Below are positions 26,415 to 34,657 of a stretch of 64,000 nt of DNA, piece after piece; the first letter of the stretch is position 1; each line of letters starts with the position of its first letter. Position numbers and translations under genes: made by a program. The DNA lies in NCBI GenBank assembly GCA_020344215.1, contig CP070815.1:2111581-2175580 (forward strand), written 5' to 3'. Source of the DNA: Gemmatimonadota bacterium (GTDB lineage: Bacteria; Gemmatimonadota; Gemmatimonadetes; Palauibacterales; KS3-K002). The notes beneath the pieces were generated by a model, which was not told the origin of the DNA, ran no database searches, and saw only the letters and a program-made list of their open reading frames with translations.

Positions 26415-26776
26415 CGCGCTTCCGTCGCGGGTGTTCGGGGTCCTGATTCGCTGGCGAGCTGGCCAACTCGCCGACGAGCTGACTGGCTCTGGGCTATCGT
26501 GCTAACAAGTAGATCGCGTGTGGGAAAGATGGGCCGGAGCCGGTTGAGCATCAACGCGGGCAGTCACGCCGACAGAGCTGCCGCTGATGTGGTAGGAGTG
26601 TGGGGGTGCGACGGCGGCGTTTCCCATGAGATAGGATACATTCTTGGGCGCGCCACGGGGCTGGCTGGGATTGCTTGAGATCACCCGGTCCGTCCCCAGG
26701 TGGCCGGAGAATGCACGAAGCTTCCCCACTCCGCCTCGCCCCACGCCCTGATGCACCGGGACCCCGCCGTCCCCTC
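26415..26776. other. Intergenic region with an octad repeat
   Basis: No convincing gene between the mazG-like start and the zinc-ribbon stop. At 26443-26490 the DNA reads as eight-base units (CTGATTCG, CTGGCGAG, CTGGCCAA, CTCGCCGA, CGAGCTGA, CTGGCTCT), a degenerate tandem array similar in style to the 7-base arrays elsewhere but with period 8. The remaining DNA is unremarkable. Confidence 0.45.
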
Positions 26777-26959
26777 CTAGTCCTGAGGGGGTCTCAGGTC
26801 TATCAGGAATCGTCCCCCCGGCACGTCCTGCGTGCGTACGCGCCATCTCTGCCCACAGTTGGGGCACCTGACCTGTCCGAGCTTCAGCAGCTCTTCGACC
26901 GGGAACTTGCCAGGGCAGGCGGGGCAATCGATCTCGTCCTGGTGGGATCCTGAGTTCAT
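26777..26959 (-). CDS. Small zinc-ribbon protein (60 aa)
   Basis: A 60-residue protein with two CxxC knuckles, C12-x2-C15 and C32-x2-C35 (CPAC and CPNCGQRW), forming a typical zinc ribbon, with a short Pro/Asp-rich tail. Stand-alone ribbons of this kind often bind nucleic acid or act as protein adaptors; no specific role can be assigned. Divergently transcribed from the acyl-CoA dehydrogenase at 27160 across a 200-base gap. Confidence 0.7.
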   Translation of the reverse strand: MNSGSHQDEIDCPACPGKFPVEELLKLGQVRCPNCGQRWRVRTQDVPGGRFLIDLRPPQD

Positions 26960-27159
26960 CTACCGCCTCCTCACTCGTGAGCGTGGTCCAGGATGGGGCC
27001 CGAGGCCCAAGTCTGTCAACGATTCAGGCCTCTCGACGGGGCGGGCCCCTAGCCTTAGCAGGGACATTTGTACATTCTTATGAGCTAATAGCCGGCGGAA
27101 GCGGCTGACGGTTCGCCGTCGGGCCCCAGGGGCGGGGCGCGAGCGAACGAGACAGTCAT

Positions 27160-28419
27160 ATGAACTTGCTCACCAGCAGTGTAGAAGATCGGTATCTGAG
27201 CGACGAGCACCGCATGCTCCGGGATATGGTCCGTGAGTTTGCGGCGAACGAGATCGCACCGGTCGCTCGGGAGTTCGACGCGGCGGCGCGATTCCCTTGG
27301 GCGAACGTCGCCAAGATGGCGGAGCTGGGCCTCTTCGGCGTCCCCTGGCCGGAAGAGTACGCCGGCGTCGGGATGGACGTGCTGGCCTCGGCGCTGGTGA
27401 GCGAGGAGCTGTCAAAGGTCTGTCCTTCACACTCGATCACGGTGGGTGCAACGATCTCGCTGGCGGCGAGCCCGATATTCTATTTCGGCACCGAGGAGCA
27501 GAAACAGAGGTACCTGACGAAGCTTGCCAGGGGCGAGGTCCTCGGGGCCTTCGGGCTCACGGAGCCGGAGGCCGGCTCCGACGCGCAGGGGACGCAGACG
27601 CGAGCGGAAGAGAAGGGCGACCACTGGGTGCTGAACGGGACCAAGATCTTCATCACCAACGGTGGTGTAGGTGAGATATTCGTGGCTACGGCGGTCACCG
27701 GCCAGCGGCCGAACGGCCAGAAGGAAATCAGCTCCTTCATTCTGACGAAGGAGACGCGGGACTTGCAGGAGGCGGAGGCCGTTGGCGTGGGCCACGCTGA
27801 CGACTTGGAGTACACGCCGGGCTTCACGCACGGCAAGAAGGAGGACAAGCTGGGCTGGCGAGCCTCCGACACGACCGAGCTCGTTTTCGAGGACGCGATC
27901 GTGCCCAAGGAGAACATGCTGGGCGAGCGCGGTCACGGGTTCAAGAACTTCATGCAGACGCTGGACGGGGGGCGGATCGGGATGGCGGCGCACCTGCTGG
28001 GGATTGCCGAGGGTGCGCTGGAGCAGACGCTGAAGTTCACGAGCGAACGTAAGCAGTTCGATACGCGGATCTGCGACTTCCAGGGCATTCGCTTCGAGCT
28101 CGCCGACTGGTGGACGCGCATCGAGGCGGGTAAGCATCTGACGTATCACGCGGCGACGCTGCGCCAGGCGGGTGAGCCGCACTCGAAGGAAGCGGCGATG
28201 GCCAAGCTATACTGCTCGGAGCTCGCAAACTGGGCTACGGTGAAGGCTGTGCAGTTCCATGGTGCGTACGGTTGCACGACCGAGTACCCCGTGGAGCGGC
28301 TGATGAGAGATGCGAAGATAGGGGAAATCGGAGAGGGAACCTCCGAGGTCCAGAGGATGGTGATTGCGCGCCACCTGCTCGGTCCCGAAAGGACACCTGA
28401 GGAGGAGGGCGCCCAATGA
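27160..28419 (+). CDS. Acyl-CoA dehydrogenase
   Basis: FAD flavoenzyme (419 residues) catalysing alpha,beta-dehydrogenation of acyl-CoA thioesters in beta-oxidation or branched-chain catabolism, passing electrons to ETF. The flavin-contacting segment AFGLTEPEAGSDAQG (about 129-143) and KIFITNGGVGE are present. The C-terminal helix bundle carries QFHGAYGCTTEYPVERLMRD, and GEGTSEVQR near residue 400. A roughly 20-residue loop around 205-230 (VGHADDLEYTPGFTHGKK) is longer than in short-chain enzymes. rng begins 21 bases downstream, but a shared transcript is uncertain. Confidence 0.95.
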   Translation: MNLLTSSVEDRYLSDEHRMLRDMVREFAANEIAPVAREFDAAARFPWANVAKMAELGLFGVPWPEEYAGVGMDVLASALVSEELSKVCPSHSITVGATISLAASPIFYFGTEEQKQRYLTKLARGEVLGAFGLTEPEAGSDAQGTQTRAEEKGDHWVLNGTKIFITNGGVGEIFVATAVTGQRPNGQKEISSFILTKETRDLQEAEAVGVGHADDLEYTPGFTHGKKEDKLGWRASDTTELVFEDAIVPKENMLGERGHGFKNFMQTLDGGRIGMAAHLLGIAEGALEQTLKFTSERKQFDTRICDFQGIRFELADWWTRIEAGKHLTYHAATLRQAGEPHSKEAAMAKLYCSELANWATVKAVQFHGAYGCTTEYPVERLMRDAKIGEIGEGTSEVQRMVIARHLLGPERTPEEEGAQ

Positions 28420-28440
28420 ATGGAGTAAGAATAGTAGCAC

Positions 28441-29952
28441 ATGAAAAGGCAAATACTCATAAACGCGGCTCCGCACGAGACGCGGGTCGCGATCATGGAG
28501 GACGGCGTCCTTGTAGAGTTGATGATCGACCGCCCCGACGCACAGCGGATGGTGGGCGACATCTACCTCGGGCGTGTTGAAGGAGTCCTACCGGGCATCC
28601 AGGCCGCCTTCGTCAACATCGGGACTGAGAAAGCAGCCTTTCTGCACGTCTCCGACCTCGCCGACGAGGATCCCGAGGCTTCGGAGGAAGAGAAGGGCGT
28701 CAAGCGCTATCCGCCCATCCAGACCCTGATCAAGAAAGGCGAGGAACTACCCGTCCAGGTCACGAAGGAACCGATCGGGACGAAGGGACCTCGCGTCACC
28801 GCCCAGATATCGCTGCCGGGACGCTACCTGGTCTACATGCCGCGCAGCGAGCACATCGGTGTCTCCCGCAAGATCGAGGATCGGGACGAACGCACCCGGT
28901 TGCGCCGGCTGATGCGCGACGTGCTGCAGCAAGGGCAGGGCGGTGTGATCGTTCGGACTGTCGGCGAAGACGCCGCCCGCAAGCCGCTGGAGCGTGAGCT
29001 CAAAGGGCTGCGCAAGACGTGGAAGAGAATCGAGGCTCGCGTCTCTCAGGCACAGGCGCCCGCGATCATCCACGAAGAGGCGCACCTCGCCGCCGGGATC
29101 ATCAGGGACCTGTTCAGCGAGAAGGTCGACTCCCTTGTCGTCGACTCCCGGGAGATCTTCAACGAAGTCCGCGATTACCTGGAGGCGGTGGATCCGGAGT
29201 TGATGCAGCGCGTGAGCCTGTACGACGGCACGGTTCCGCTGTTCGACAAGCATGAGATCGAGGATGAGATCCGCCGCTCCTTCGAGCGCGACGTGGAGCT
29301 GCCATCGGGCGGCTCGATCGTCATCGAACCGACGGAGGGGCTCATAGCGATCGATGTGAATACGGGCCGCTACACGGGCAAGAAGGACCCGGAAAAGACG
29401 ATCCTCCGCACCAACCTGGACGCTGCCCGGGAGATCGCGCGCCAACTTCGGCTGCGCGACATCGGTGGCATCATCGTCGTCGATTTCATCGACATGGAGG
29501 ACAAGGCGAACCGGGATCGCGTCATGCAGGAGCTGCGCATGCACCTGGGTCGTGACCGGGCGCGGACGAAGGCATTCCAGATCTCTGACCTGGGGCTGGT
29601 GGAGATGACGCGGCAGCGAGTCCGGCCGAGCGTCTACCACACGGTGACCCGGCCCTGCCCCTACTGCAGCGGCGCCGGCCGCATCGTCGCCCCAGCCACG
29701 GTGGTCCGGCGCGTCGAGCGTGCGGTGTGCCGTGTGGCGGCGGCGAAGGAAGAGAGACGCCTGGTGGTTCGGCTGCACCCCGAGGTGGCTCTGCACATCC
29801 TGGAGGAGGAACCGAACCTGCTGCGGCGCCTCGAGTCGGAGTACAAGGTGGATATCGAGGTGCGCGACGATCCGCTGATGCGCGCGGACGAGTTCCGTAT
29901 CCTGGCCGGTCCCGCCGACGTGGATGTGACGTCCCGTTACGCCGTGGCCTGA
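28441..29952 (+). CDS. rng: Ribonuclease E/G family protein
   Basis: Single-strand endoribonuclease of 503 residues acting in mRNA decay and rRNA maturation. It has an N-terminal S1 RNA-binding domain (about 35-125; GDIYLGRVEGVLPGIQAAFV), a catalytic DNase I-like region with the metal motif in DFIDMEDKANRDR (about 346-358) and the Zn-link CPYCSG (about 405-410). There is no long disordered C-terminal scaffold, so it resembles RNase G more than E. rplU and rpmA follow, a common arrangement, but they have their own promoter-like sequence at 29979. Confidence 0.93.
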   Translation: MKRQILINAAPHETRVAIMEDGVLVELMIDRPDAQRMVGDIYLGRVEGVLPGIQAAFVNIGTEKAAFLHVSDLADEDPEASEEEKGVKRYPPIQTLIKKGEELPVQVTKEPIGTKGPRVTAQISLPGRYLVYMPRSEHIGVSRKIEDRDERTRLRRLMRDVLQQGQGGVIVRTVGEDAARKPLERELKGLRKTWKRIEARVSQAQAPAIIHEEAHLAAGIIRDLFSEKVDSLVVDSREIFNEVRDYLEAVDPELMQRVSLYDGTVPLFDKHEIEDEIRRSFERDVELPSGGSIVIEPTEGLIAIDVNTGRYTGKKDPEKTILRTNLDAAREIARQLRLRDIGGIIVVDFIDMEDKANRDRVMQELRMHLGRDRARTKAFQISDLGLVEMTRQRVRPSVYHTVTRPCPYCSGAGRIVAPATVVRRVERAVCRVAAAKEERRLVVRLHPEVALHILEEEPNLLRRLESEYKVDIEVRDDPLMRADEFRILAGPADVDVTSRYAVA

Positions 29953-29978
29953 GGCCGAGGGGAAGGGCGCGGCGGGCG

Positions 29979-30007
29979 TTGACAGAGAGGCTGGGGGCGG
30001 ATAGCCT
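29979..30007 (+). promoter_or_regulatory. Putative sigma70-type promoter for rplU-rpmA
   Basis: TTGACA (29979-29984), a 17-base spacer and TAGCCT (30002-30007) precede rplU by 44 bases. The -35 is a perfect consensus; the -10 matches at 3 of 6 positions. Confidence 0.5.
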
Positions 30008-30050
30008 TCGTAGTTCTCGAAATCGGTAACTCTCACGTGGTAGCACGGTT

Positions 30051-30623
30051 GTGACATACGCCATCTTCAAGGCCGCTGGCTTCCAGTACCGAGCCGAGCT
30101 CGGCGATGTACTGCGACTGCCGTCCATCGACGTTGCGTCCGGCGCGACGGTCACCTTCGAGGAGGTGCTGCTGGGATCCAGCGACGGGGAAGTGCTCATC
30201 GGGCGGCCCACACTGGATGGTGCGGCGGTGCGCGCCGAGGTCCTGCGGCACGGTCGGGCCGACAAGATCGTCGTCTTCAAGTTCAAGCGTCGCAAGAATT
30301 ACCGGCGCAAGACGGGTCACCGCCAGAACTACACCGAGGTGCGGGTGAGCGAGATCGATCTCGGCGGCGATCGGCGGTTCAGCCTCGAGGTTGAGAAGAA
30401 GGCCGCGCCCAAGAAGAAGCCGGCCAAGAAGAAGCCGGAGGCGAAGGCGGCGGCCAAGCCGAAGGCCAAGAGGGCGCCGGCCAAGAAGCCACCGGCCAAG
30501 AAGGCGGCTCCCAAGGCGAAGGCGAAGACCACGACAAAGAGGCCGGCGGCCGGGGCCAAGGCGAAGACGACGGCCCAATCCAAAGCCAAGACCACGTCGA
30601 AGTCGAAGAAGAAGAAATCCTAG
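30051..30623 (+). CDS. rplU: Large ribosomal subunit protein bL21 with long Lys/Ala-rich tail
   Basis: bL21, a 23S rRNA-binding protein of the 50S subunit. Residues 1-105 form the normal L21 domain, with [21 protein letters not shown] around 82-102. About 75 additional residues (from about 115) form a low-complexity tail of Lys, Ala, Pro and Thr resembling histone-H1-like sequence; ordinary bL21 is about 103 residues. GTG start. rpmA follows 13 bases later, the universal L21-L27 pairing. Confidence 0.95.
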   Translation: MTYAIFKAAGFQYRAELGDVLRLPSIDVASGATVTFEEVLLGSSDGEVLIGRPTLDGAAVRAEVLRHGRADKIVVFKFKRRKNYRRKTGHRQNYTEVRVSEIDLGGDRRFSLEVEKKAAPKKKPAKKKPEAKAAAKPKAKRAPAKKPPAKKAAPKAKAKTTTKRPAAGAKAKTTAQSKAKTTSKSKKKKS

Positions 30624-30636
30624 CGGGTAGGACCCT

Positions 30637-30891
30637 ATGGCTCACAAGAAAGCAGGCGGATCGACACGCAACGGTCGCGACAGCAACCCGAAGTATCTCG
30701 GCGTGAAGCGGTACGGCGGCCAGTTCGTGCGTGCGGGTAGCATCATCATGCGGCAGCGCGGTACGAAGTTCCACCCCGGGCACAACGTCGGGAAAGGCGG
30801 CGATGACACTCTCTTCGCGCTGTCCGACGGCTACGTGAGCTTCGGAACGAGCCGGGGAAGAAAAGTCGTCTCGGTGAGCCCTGAGAATTAG
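30637..30891 (+). CDS. rpmA: Large ribosomal subunit protein bL27
   Basis: bL27 (84 residues), placed near the peptidyl-transferase centre. The start [16 protein letters not shown] is the classic N-terminus, so no long leader peptide needing removal is present. [15 protein letters not shown] is conserved. It ends about 20 bases before a strong intrinsic terminator. Confidence 0.97.
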   Translation: MAHKKAGGSTRNGRDSNPKYLGVKRYGGQFVRAGSIIMRQRGTKFHPGHNVGKGGDDTLFALSDGYVSFGTSRGRKVVSVSPEN

Positions 30892-30912
30892 GGAACTAGG
30901 GAAGTGTGCGAG

Positions 30913-30936
30913 AGCCCGGCTTCGGCCGGGCTTTTT
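30913..30936 (+). terminator. Rho-independent terminator after rpmA
   Basis: Perfect 8-bp stem AGCCCGGC / GCCGGGCT closed by a TTCG tetraloop (30913-30932) and followed by TTTTT. Textbook intrinsic terminator for the rng/rplU/rpmA transcript. Confidence 0.93.
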
Positions 30937-30956
30937 GTTGGGAATGGAGAGGTTCG

Positions 30957-31090
30957 TTGGGAATTCTCGGATGTCGAGTCGGGGATTCGGGGAGATAGGG
31001 AAGTAAAGAGGCAGCTGCGTCGAAACGCACCTCCAACTTCCCCACCTCCCTTGCCCCCCAATCCCCGAATTGACATTCGAGGATTCCCAA
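30957..31090. repeat. Long imperfect inverted repeat
   Basis: Left arm 30957-31004 (TTGGGAATTCTCGGATGTCG...) and right arm 31036-31090 are imperfect reverse complements over about 48-55 bases, for example GGGGATTC against AATCCCC and GGATGTC against GACATTC. The short centre itself contains TGCGT-CGAA-ACGCA. It lies between the rpmA terminator and the DinB gene; no protein is encoded. Could be a MITE-like or attenuator-like element. Confidence 0.6.
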
Positions 31091-31112
31091 AAGGCTTTCC
31101 CAGGTTGGAACT

Positions 31113-31619
31113 TTACATCCCTTCATCCGCCGACGGCCCGTAAGTCGCCGGTATCGGTACCCCGTTAAGCCTCAGGAAGACCGATAGCTGCCCGCGGTGA
31201 TGCACCGCGTGGTTCAGCACCATCCCGCGCAGCACACCGACCTTCGGCTGCGTGAAGATCGCCTCCCCGGCATTCTTCAGTGTCCAGGGCTTCATGAGAT
31301 CTTCGTCGCTCGCCGATTTCAGGGCCTCGAGCAGCTTGGCAATGCTGGAGTCGAAGTGTTCGAGGATCTCCGAGACGGTTCGCAACTCGACCGGCTTGTA
31401 CGGCTCCCCGCCCGGCGGATTGATGTCCAGCTCGTCCGTGGTCAGAGCCTCCACGCCCCAGTTCGGCAGCTCGGCCAGGTGGGTGGCCAAGCGGCTCAGC
31501 GTCATCGACTTTTCCGCCGGCTTCCAATCGAGCTTCTCTTCGGGCACCCGCTCGAGGAGCTTCCGCGTCGCGGCAGCCTCCATCGCTAGCTCGGGCACCA
31601 GTGCTTCACGGATAGCCAT
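31113..31619 (-). CDS. DinB family protein
   Basis: A 168-residue four-helix bundle of the DinB/YfiT superfamily, whose members include metal-dependent thiol transferases and many uncharacterised proteins. Three metal-ligand histidines are plausible: one in THLAELPNW (about residue 48) and two in [10 protein letters not shown] (about 134-143). The start ATG 31619 was chosen because it has AAGGAG 8 bases upstream and opens the domain ([10 protein letters not shown]); a longer open frame upstream has no domain support. Divergent from the metallo-beta-lactamase gene. Confidence 0.88.
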   Translation of the reverse strand: MAIREALVPELAMEAAATRKLLERVPEEKLDWKPAEKSMTLSRLATHLAELPNWGVEALTTDELDINPPGGEPYKPVELRTVSEILEHFDSSIAKLLEALKSASDEDLMKPWTLKNAGEAIFTQPKVGVLRGMVLNHAVHHRGQLSVFLRLNGVPIPATYGPSADEGM

Positions 31620-31833
31620 GGCCGTTCTCCTTCTATCGTCGCGGTCACGCGATAATCCACAAGCTAGTACGCCTGTGGGAGCGTCGACAAGCTGGCAGCG
31701 CAACATCTTGTCGCCGGGGTTCTCGAAGGCCATCCTTACGCATCCAACACTCGGCAACGGCCCCATCTAATCCAGCCGCCGCAGCCCGGTCGGCTGGGAG
31801 GTCGGCAGGAATGCCGGCGGCGGAGCTAGGCTT

Positions 31834-32772
31834 GTGAATCGTGGCTTGTTCTTACCGTATCTGGTGGCCTGTGCGTTGGTGTCCTGCCGGTCCGAGAGGC
31901 CGGCGGGCGGCTCCGAGCTGGCGCCGCAGGATCAGCCTCGGCACACTCAGATCGTCCTATTGGGCAGCGGTACGCCGAATGCCGATCCGGACCGCTCGGG
32001 TCCGGCCGTCGCCATCGTCGTCGCCGACACGCCGTATTTGATCGACCTGGGCCCGGGCGTGGTGCGGCGCGCGGCGGCGGCCTACAGGTTGGGCGTTGAG
32101 GGGCTGGAGGTCTCGAAGCTCAGGACCGCCTTCATCACCCACCTGCATAGCGATCACACGCTCGGCTATTCCGACTTCATCTTCACGCCTTGGGTGCTGG
32201 AGCGCGACGTTCCGGCGGAGGTGTACGGGCCGCAGGGCCTCGTGGCGATGACCGAGCACTTGCTGGCCGCGTTCGAGGAGGACATTCGCGTTCGCGTCGG
32301 CGGTCTCGAGCCCGCCAACACCGAAGGATACAAGGTCAACGTCCATGAGATCGAGCCGGGTCTGGTATACGAGGACGAGAACGTGCGCGTCACGGCGTTC
32401 CTCGTCGAGCACGGGTCATGGCCCCGGGCGTTCGGCTATCGCTTCGATACGCCCGATCGAAGCATCGTCATCTCGGGCGACACTCGGGCGACACCGGCAA
32501 TCGCCGAGAACTGCCGCGGCTGCGATGTCTTGATCCACGAGGTGTGCTCGCAGGCCGGGTTCGAGCGCCGGGCACCGGAATGGCGGCGGTACCACGCGAG
32601 CGCCCACACCTCTTCGCCGGAGCTCGGCCGCATCGCGGCGGATGCGCAGCCGGGCCTGCTGATACTCTACCATCAGCTGTTGTGGGGATCGACCCCAGAT
32701 GAGTTGGTGGGCGAGGTGCGCCAACTGTTCGATGGTCCGATTGTCTACGGCAACGATCTCGACATCTTCTGA
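31834..32772 (+). CDS. Metallo-beta-lactamase-fold lipoprotein (RNase Z/arylsulfatase-like)
   Basis: A 312-residue hydrolase with a lipoprotein signal (lipobox LVSC, Cys18), so probably anchored in the envelope. The metal motif HLHSDH is at residues 103-108, and SGDTRAT near 214 and the late His in HASAHTS continue the MBL ligand set. The overall sequence resembles the RNase Z-like/arylsulfatase-type MBL branch, but an exported lipoprotein is unlikely to process tRNA, so an extracellular ester or sulfate substrate is more probable. GTG start. A repeat-rich gap follows. Confidence 0.88.
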   Translation: MNRGLFLPYLVACALVSCRSERPAGGSELAPQDQPRHTQIVLLGSGTPNADPDRSGPAVAIVVADTPYLIDLGPGVVRRAAAAYRLGVEGLEVSKLRTAFITHLHSDHTLGYSDFIFTPWVLERDVPAEVYGPQGLVAMTEHLLAAFEEDIRVRVGGLEPANTEGYKVNVHEIEPGLVYEDENVRVTAFLVEHGSWPRAFGYRFDTPDRSIVISGDTRATPAIAENCRGCDVLIHEVCSQAGFERRAPEWRRYHASAHTSSPELGRIAADAQPGLLILYHQLLWGSTPDELVGEVRQLFDGPIVYGNDLDIF

Positions 32773-32773
32773 C

Positions 32774-32905
32774 GCTGAATACCGAATGCTGAATTCCCAG
32801 TTGGGGGTGCGAACGCCTGGCCTGGTGACTTTGCATCCTGCCGTTGGTGATTCTACATCCTGCCCTTGGTGATTCTACATTCAGTATTCTACATTCGGCG
32901 TTCGG
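32774..32905. repeat. Degenerate heptad arrays with a 22-base direct repeat
   Basis: Heptads GCTGAAT, ACCGAAT, GCTGAAT run from 32774. A second array GATTCTA, CATTCAG, TATTCTA, CATTCGG, CGTTCGG spans 32871-32905. Between them a 22-base unit starting CATCCTGCC is tandemly duplicated (32834-32855 and 32856-32877) with a single mismatch. It lies directly upstream of the amidase start. Confidence 0.65.
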
Positions 32906-32931
32906 AGCCAACCACCAAGCGAGGGCTTGCC

Positions 32932-34650
32932 ATGCCTGATCACGCGAGAGTGCCCGAACTCTCACGACGCCGCTTCTTGGCGTACTTCTCCAGCATCGGC
33001 CTCTCATCGACGCTGCTGCCCGGCGCGCTCTGGGCGCTGGTCCAGGATGAGGAAGAGCCGAAGATCACCAAAGACATGCTCGTCGATGCCGAGGCGGTCG
33101 CCGGCCTCGAGTTCACCGACGAAGAGCGCGAGCTGATGCTGGACGGGCTCAATCGGCGTCTGCGTGCCTACGAAGCGCTCCGCAGCCTCGAACTTCCCAA
33201 CAGCGTGCCGCCGGCACTCTACTTCGACCCGGTTCCGCCCGGCCACTACGTGGACCGGGAGCGGCGCGCTTCCCGGAGGAGCGAGGTCCGGATCGACCGG
33301 GTGCCATCGGACCTGGAGGAGGTAGCCTTCTGGCCGGTGACCCGGCTGGCGGAGCTGGTCGAGACGCGGCGCGTGTCGTCGGTGCAGCTCACAATGATGT
33401 ACCTTGAGCGGTTGAAGAAGTACGGGCCGAAGCTCGAGTGCGTAGTCACCCTGACCGAGGAGCTTGCACTGGAGCAGGCGCGTCGCGCCGACGATGAGAT
33501 CGCATGCGGCAACTACCGCGGCCCCTTACACGGCATCCCGTGGGGTGCGAAGGACCTCCTGGCCGTGAGGAACCACAAGACGACCTGGGGCGCCATGCCT
33601 TATAGGGATCAGGTTATCGAAGGTGAGGGCACGGTGGTCAGGCGACTCGAGGAAGCCGGTGCCGTACTTGTGGCGAAGCTGACGCTGGGCGCTCTAGCGA
33701 TGGGGGACGTGTGGTACGGCGGAAAGACTCGCAACCCCTGGGATTACGAGGAGGGCTCGAGCGGATCGTCGGCGGGCTCCGCCGCAGCGACGGCGGCCGG
33801 CCTCGTGGGCTTCGCCATCGGAACCGAGACTCTCGGCTCCATCGTCTCGCCGTGTACGCGTTGTGGCACGACCGGCCTGCGGCCCACCTTCGGGCGCGTG
33901 AGCCGCCACGGTGCAATGGCGCTCTCCTGGAGCATGGACAAGATCGGTCCGATCTGCCGCAGCGTCGAGGACTGTGCACTCGTGTTCGAGGCGATCTACG
34001 GACCCGACGGACTCGACCTGTCGGTCGTCGATGTCCCCTTCAACTGGGATGCGGAATTGGACGTCGGGAGTCTGCGCATAGGCTACGTGAAGAGTGCCTT
34101 CGAGCGTGAGCGTGAACGCCAGCAGGAGTGGAAGGCGCTCGACGAGGCGACGCTGGAGGTGTTGGGCTCGTTGGGGCTGGATCTGGTCCCCATCGAGCTA
34201 CCCGATCTGCCGGTAGGCGCGATGCGCATAATCCTGAGCGCCGAGGCGGCGGCCGCGTTCGACGAGCTGACGCGCAGCGGGCGCGACGACTTGATGAAGC
34301 GGCAGGACAGGGACGCGTGGCCCAACTCGTTCCGGCAGTCACGCATGATACCGGCCGTCGAGTACATCCAGGCCAATCGGGCGCGCACGTTGGCGTTGGA
34401 GGCGATGGCAGAGCTCATGTCGCAGGTCGATGTCTACGTGGTTCCGTCCTTTGGTGGCAGCAACTTGACGCTCACCAACCTCACAGGACATCCGTGCGTG
34501 GTTCTGCCCAATGGCTTCCGCGAGGACGGTACACCGACGAGCATCAGCTTCATCGGCAAGTTGTACGGTGAGGGGGAGACGCTTTCGGTGGCGCGTGCGT
34601 ACCAGGAGGCGACCGACTTCCACCTGAGACACCCGGCGCTGCAAACCTGA
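32932..34650 (+). CDS. Tat-exported amidase (GatA/amidase signature family)
   Basis: A 572-residue amidase. A Tat-type signal with SRRRFLAYFS (residues 11-20) and a hydrophobic stretch ends near residue 36, so it is probably secreted folded. The Ser-cisSer-Lys machinery is visible: Lys207 in GAKDLL, and the Gly/Ser-rich GSSGSSAGS around 275-283, followed by GTETLGS. The substrate is unknown; exported members often act on peptide or xenobiotic amides. ATG 32932 is chosen because it precedes the Tat motif. Its stop is 7 bases from the convergent patatin stop. Confidence 0.92.
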   Translation: MPDHARVPELSRRRFLAYFSSIGLSSTLLPGALWALVQDEEEPKITKDMLVDAEAVAGLEFTDEERELMLDGLNRRLRAYEALRSLELPNSVPPALYFDPVPPGHYVDRERRASRRSEVRIDRVPSDLEEVAFWPVTRLAELVETRRVSSVQLTMMYLERLKKYGPKLECVVTLTEELALEQARRADDEIACGNYRGPLHGIPWGAKDLLAVRNHKTTWGAMPYRDQVIEGEGTVVRRLEEAGAVLVAKLTLGALAMGDVWYGGKTRNPWDYEEGSSGSSAGSAAATAAGLVGFAIGTETLGSIVSPCTRCGTTGLRPTFGRVSRHGAMALSWSMDKIGPICRSVEDCALVFEAIYGPDGLDLSVVDVPFNWDAELDVGSLRIGYVKSAFERERERQQEWKALDEATLEVLGSLGLDLVPIELPDLPVGAMRIILSAEAAAAFDELTRSGRDDLMKRQDRDAWPNSFRQSRMIPAVEYIQANRARTLALEAMAELMSQVDVYVVPSFGGSNLTLTNLTGHPCVVLPNGFREDGTPTSISFIGKLYGEGETLSVARAYQEATDFHLRHPALQT

Positions 34651-34657
34651 TCGGACC

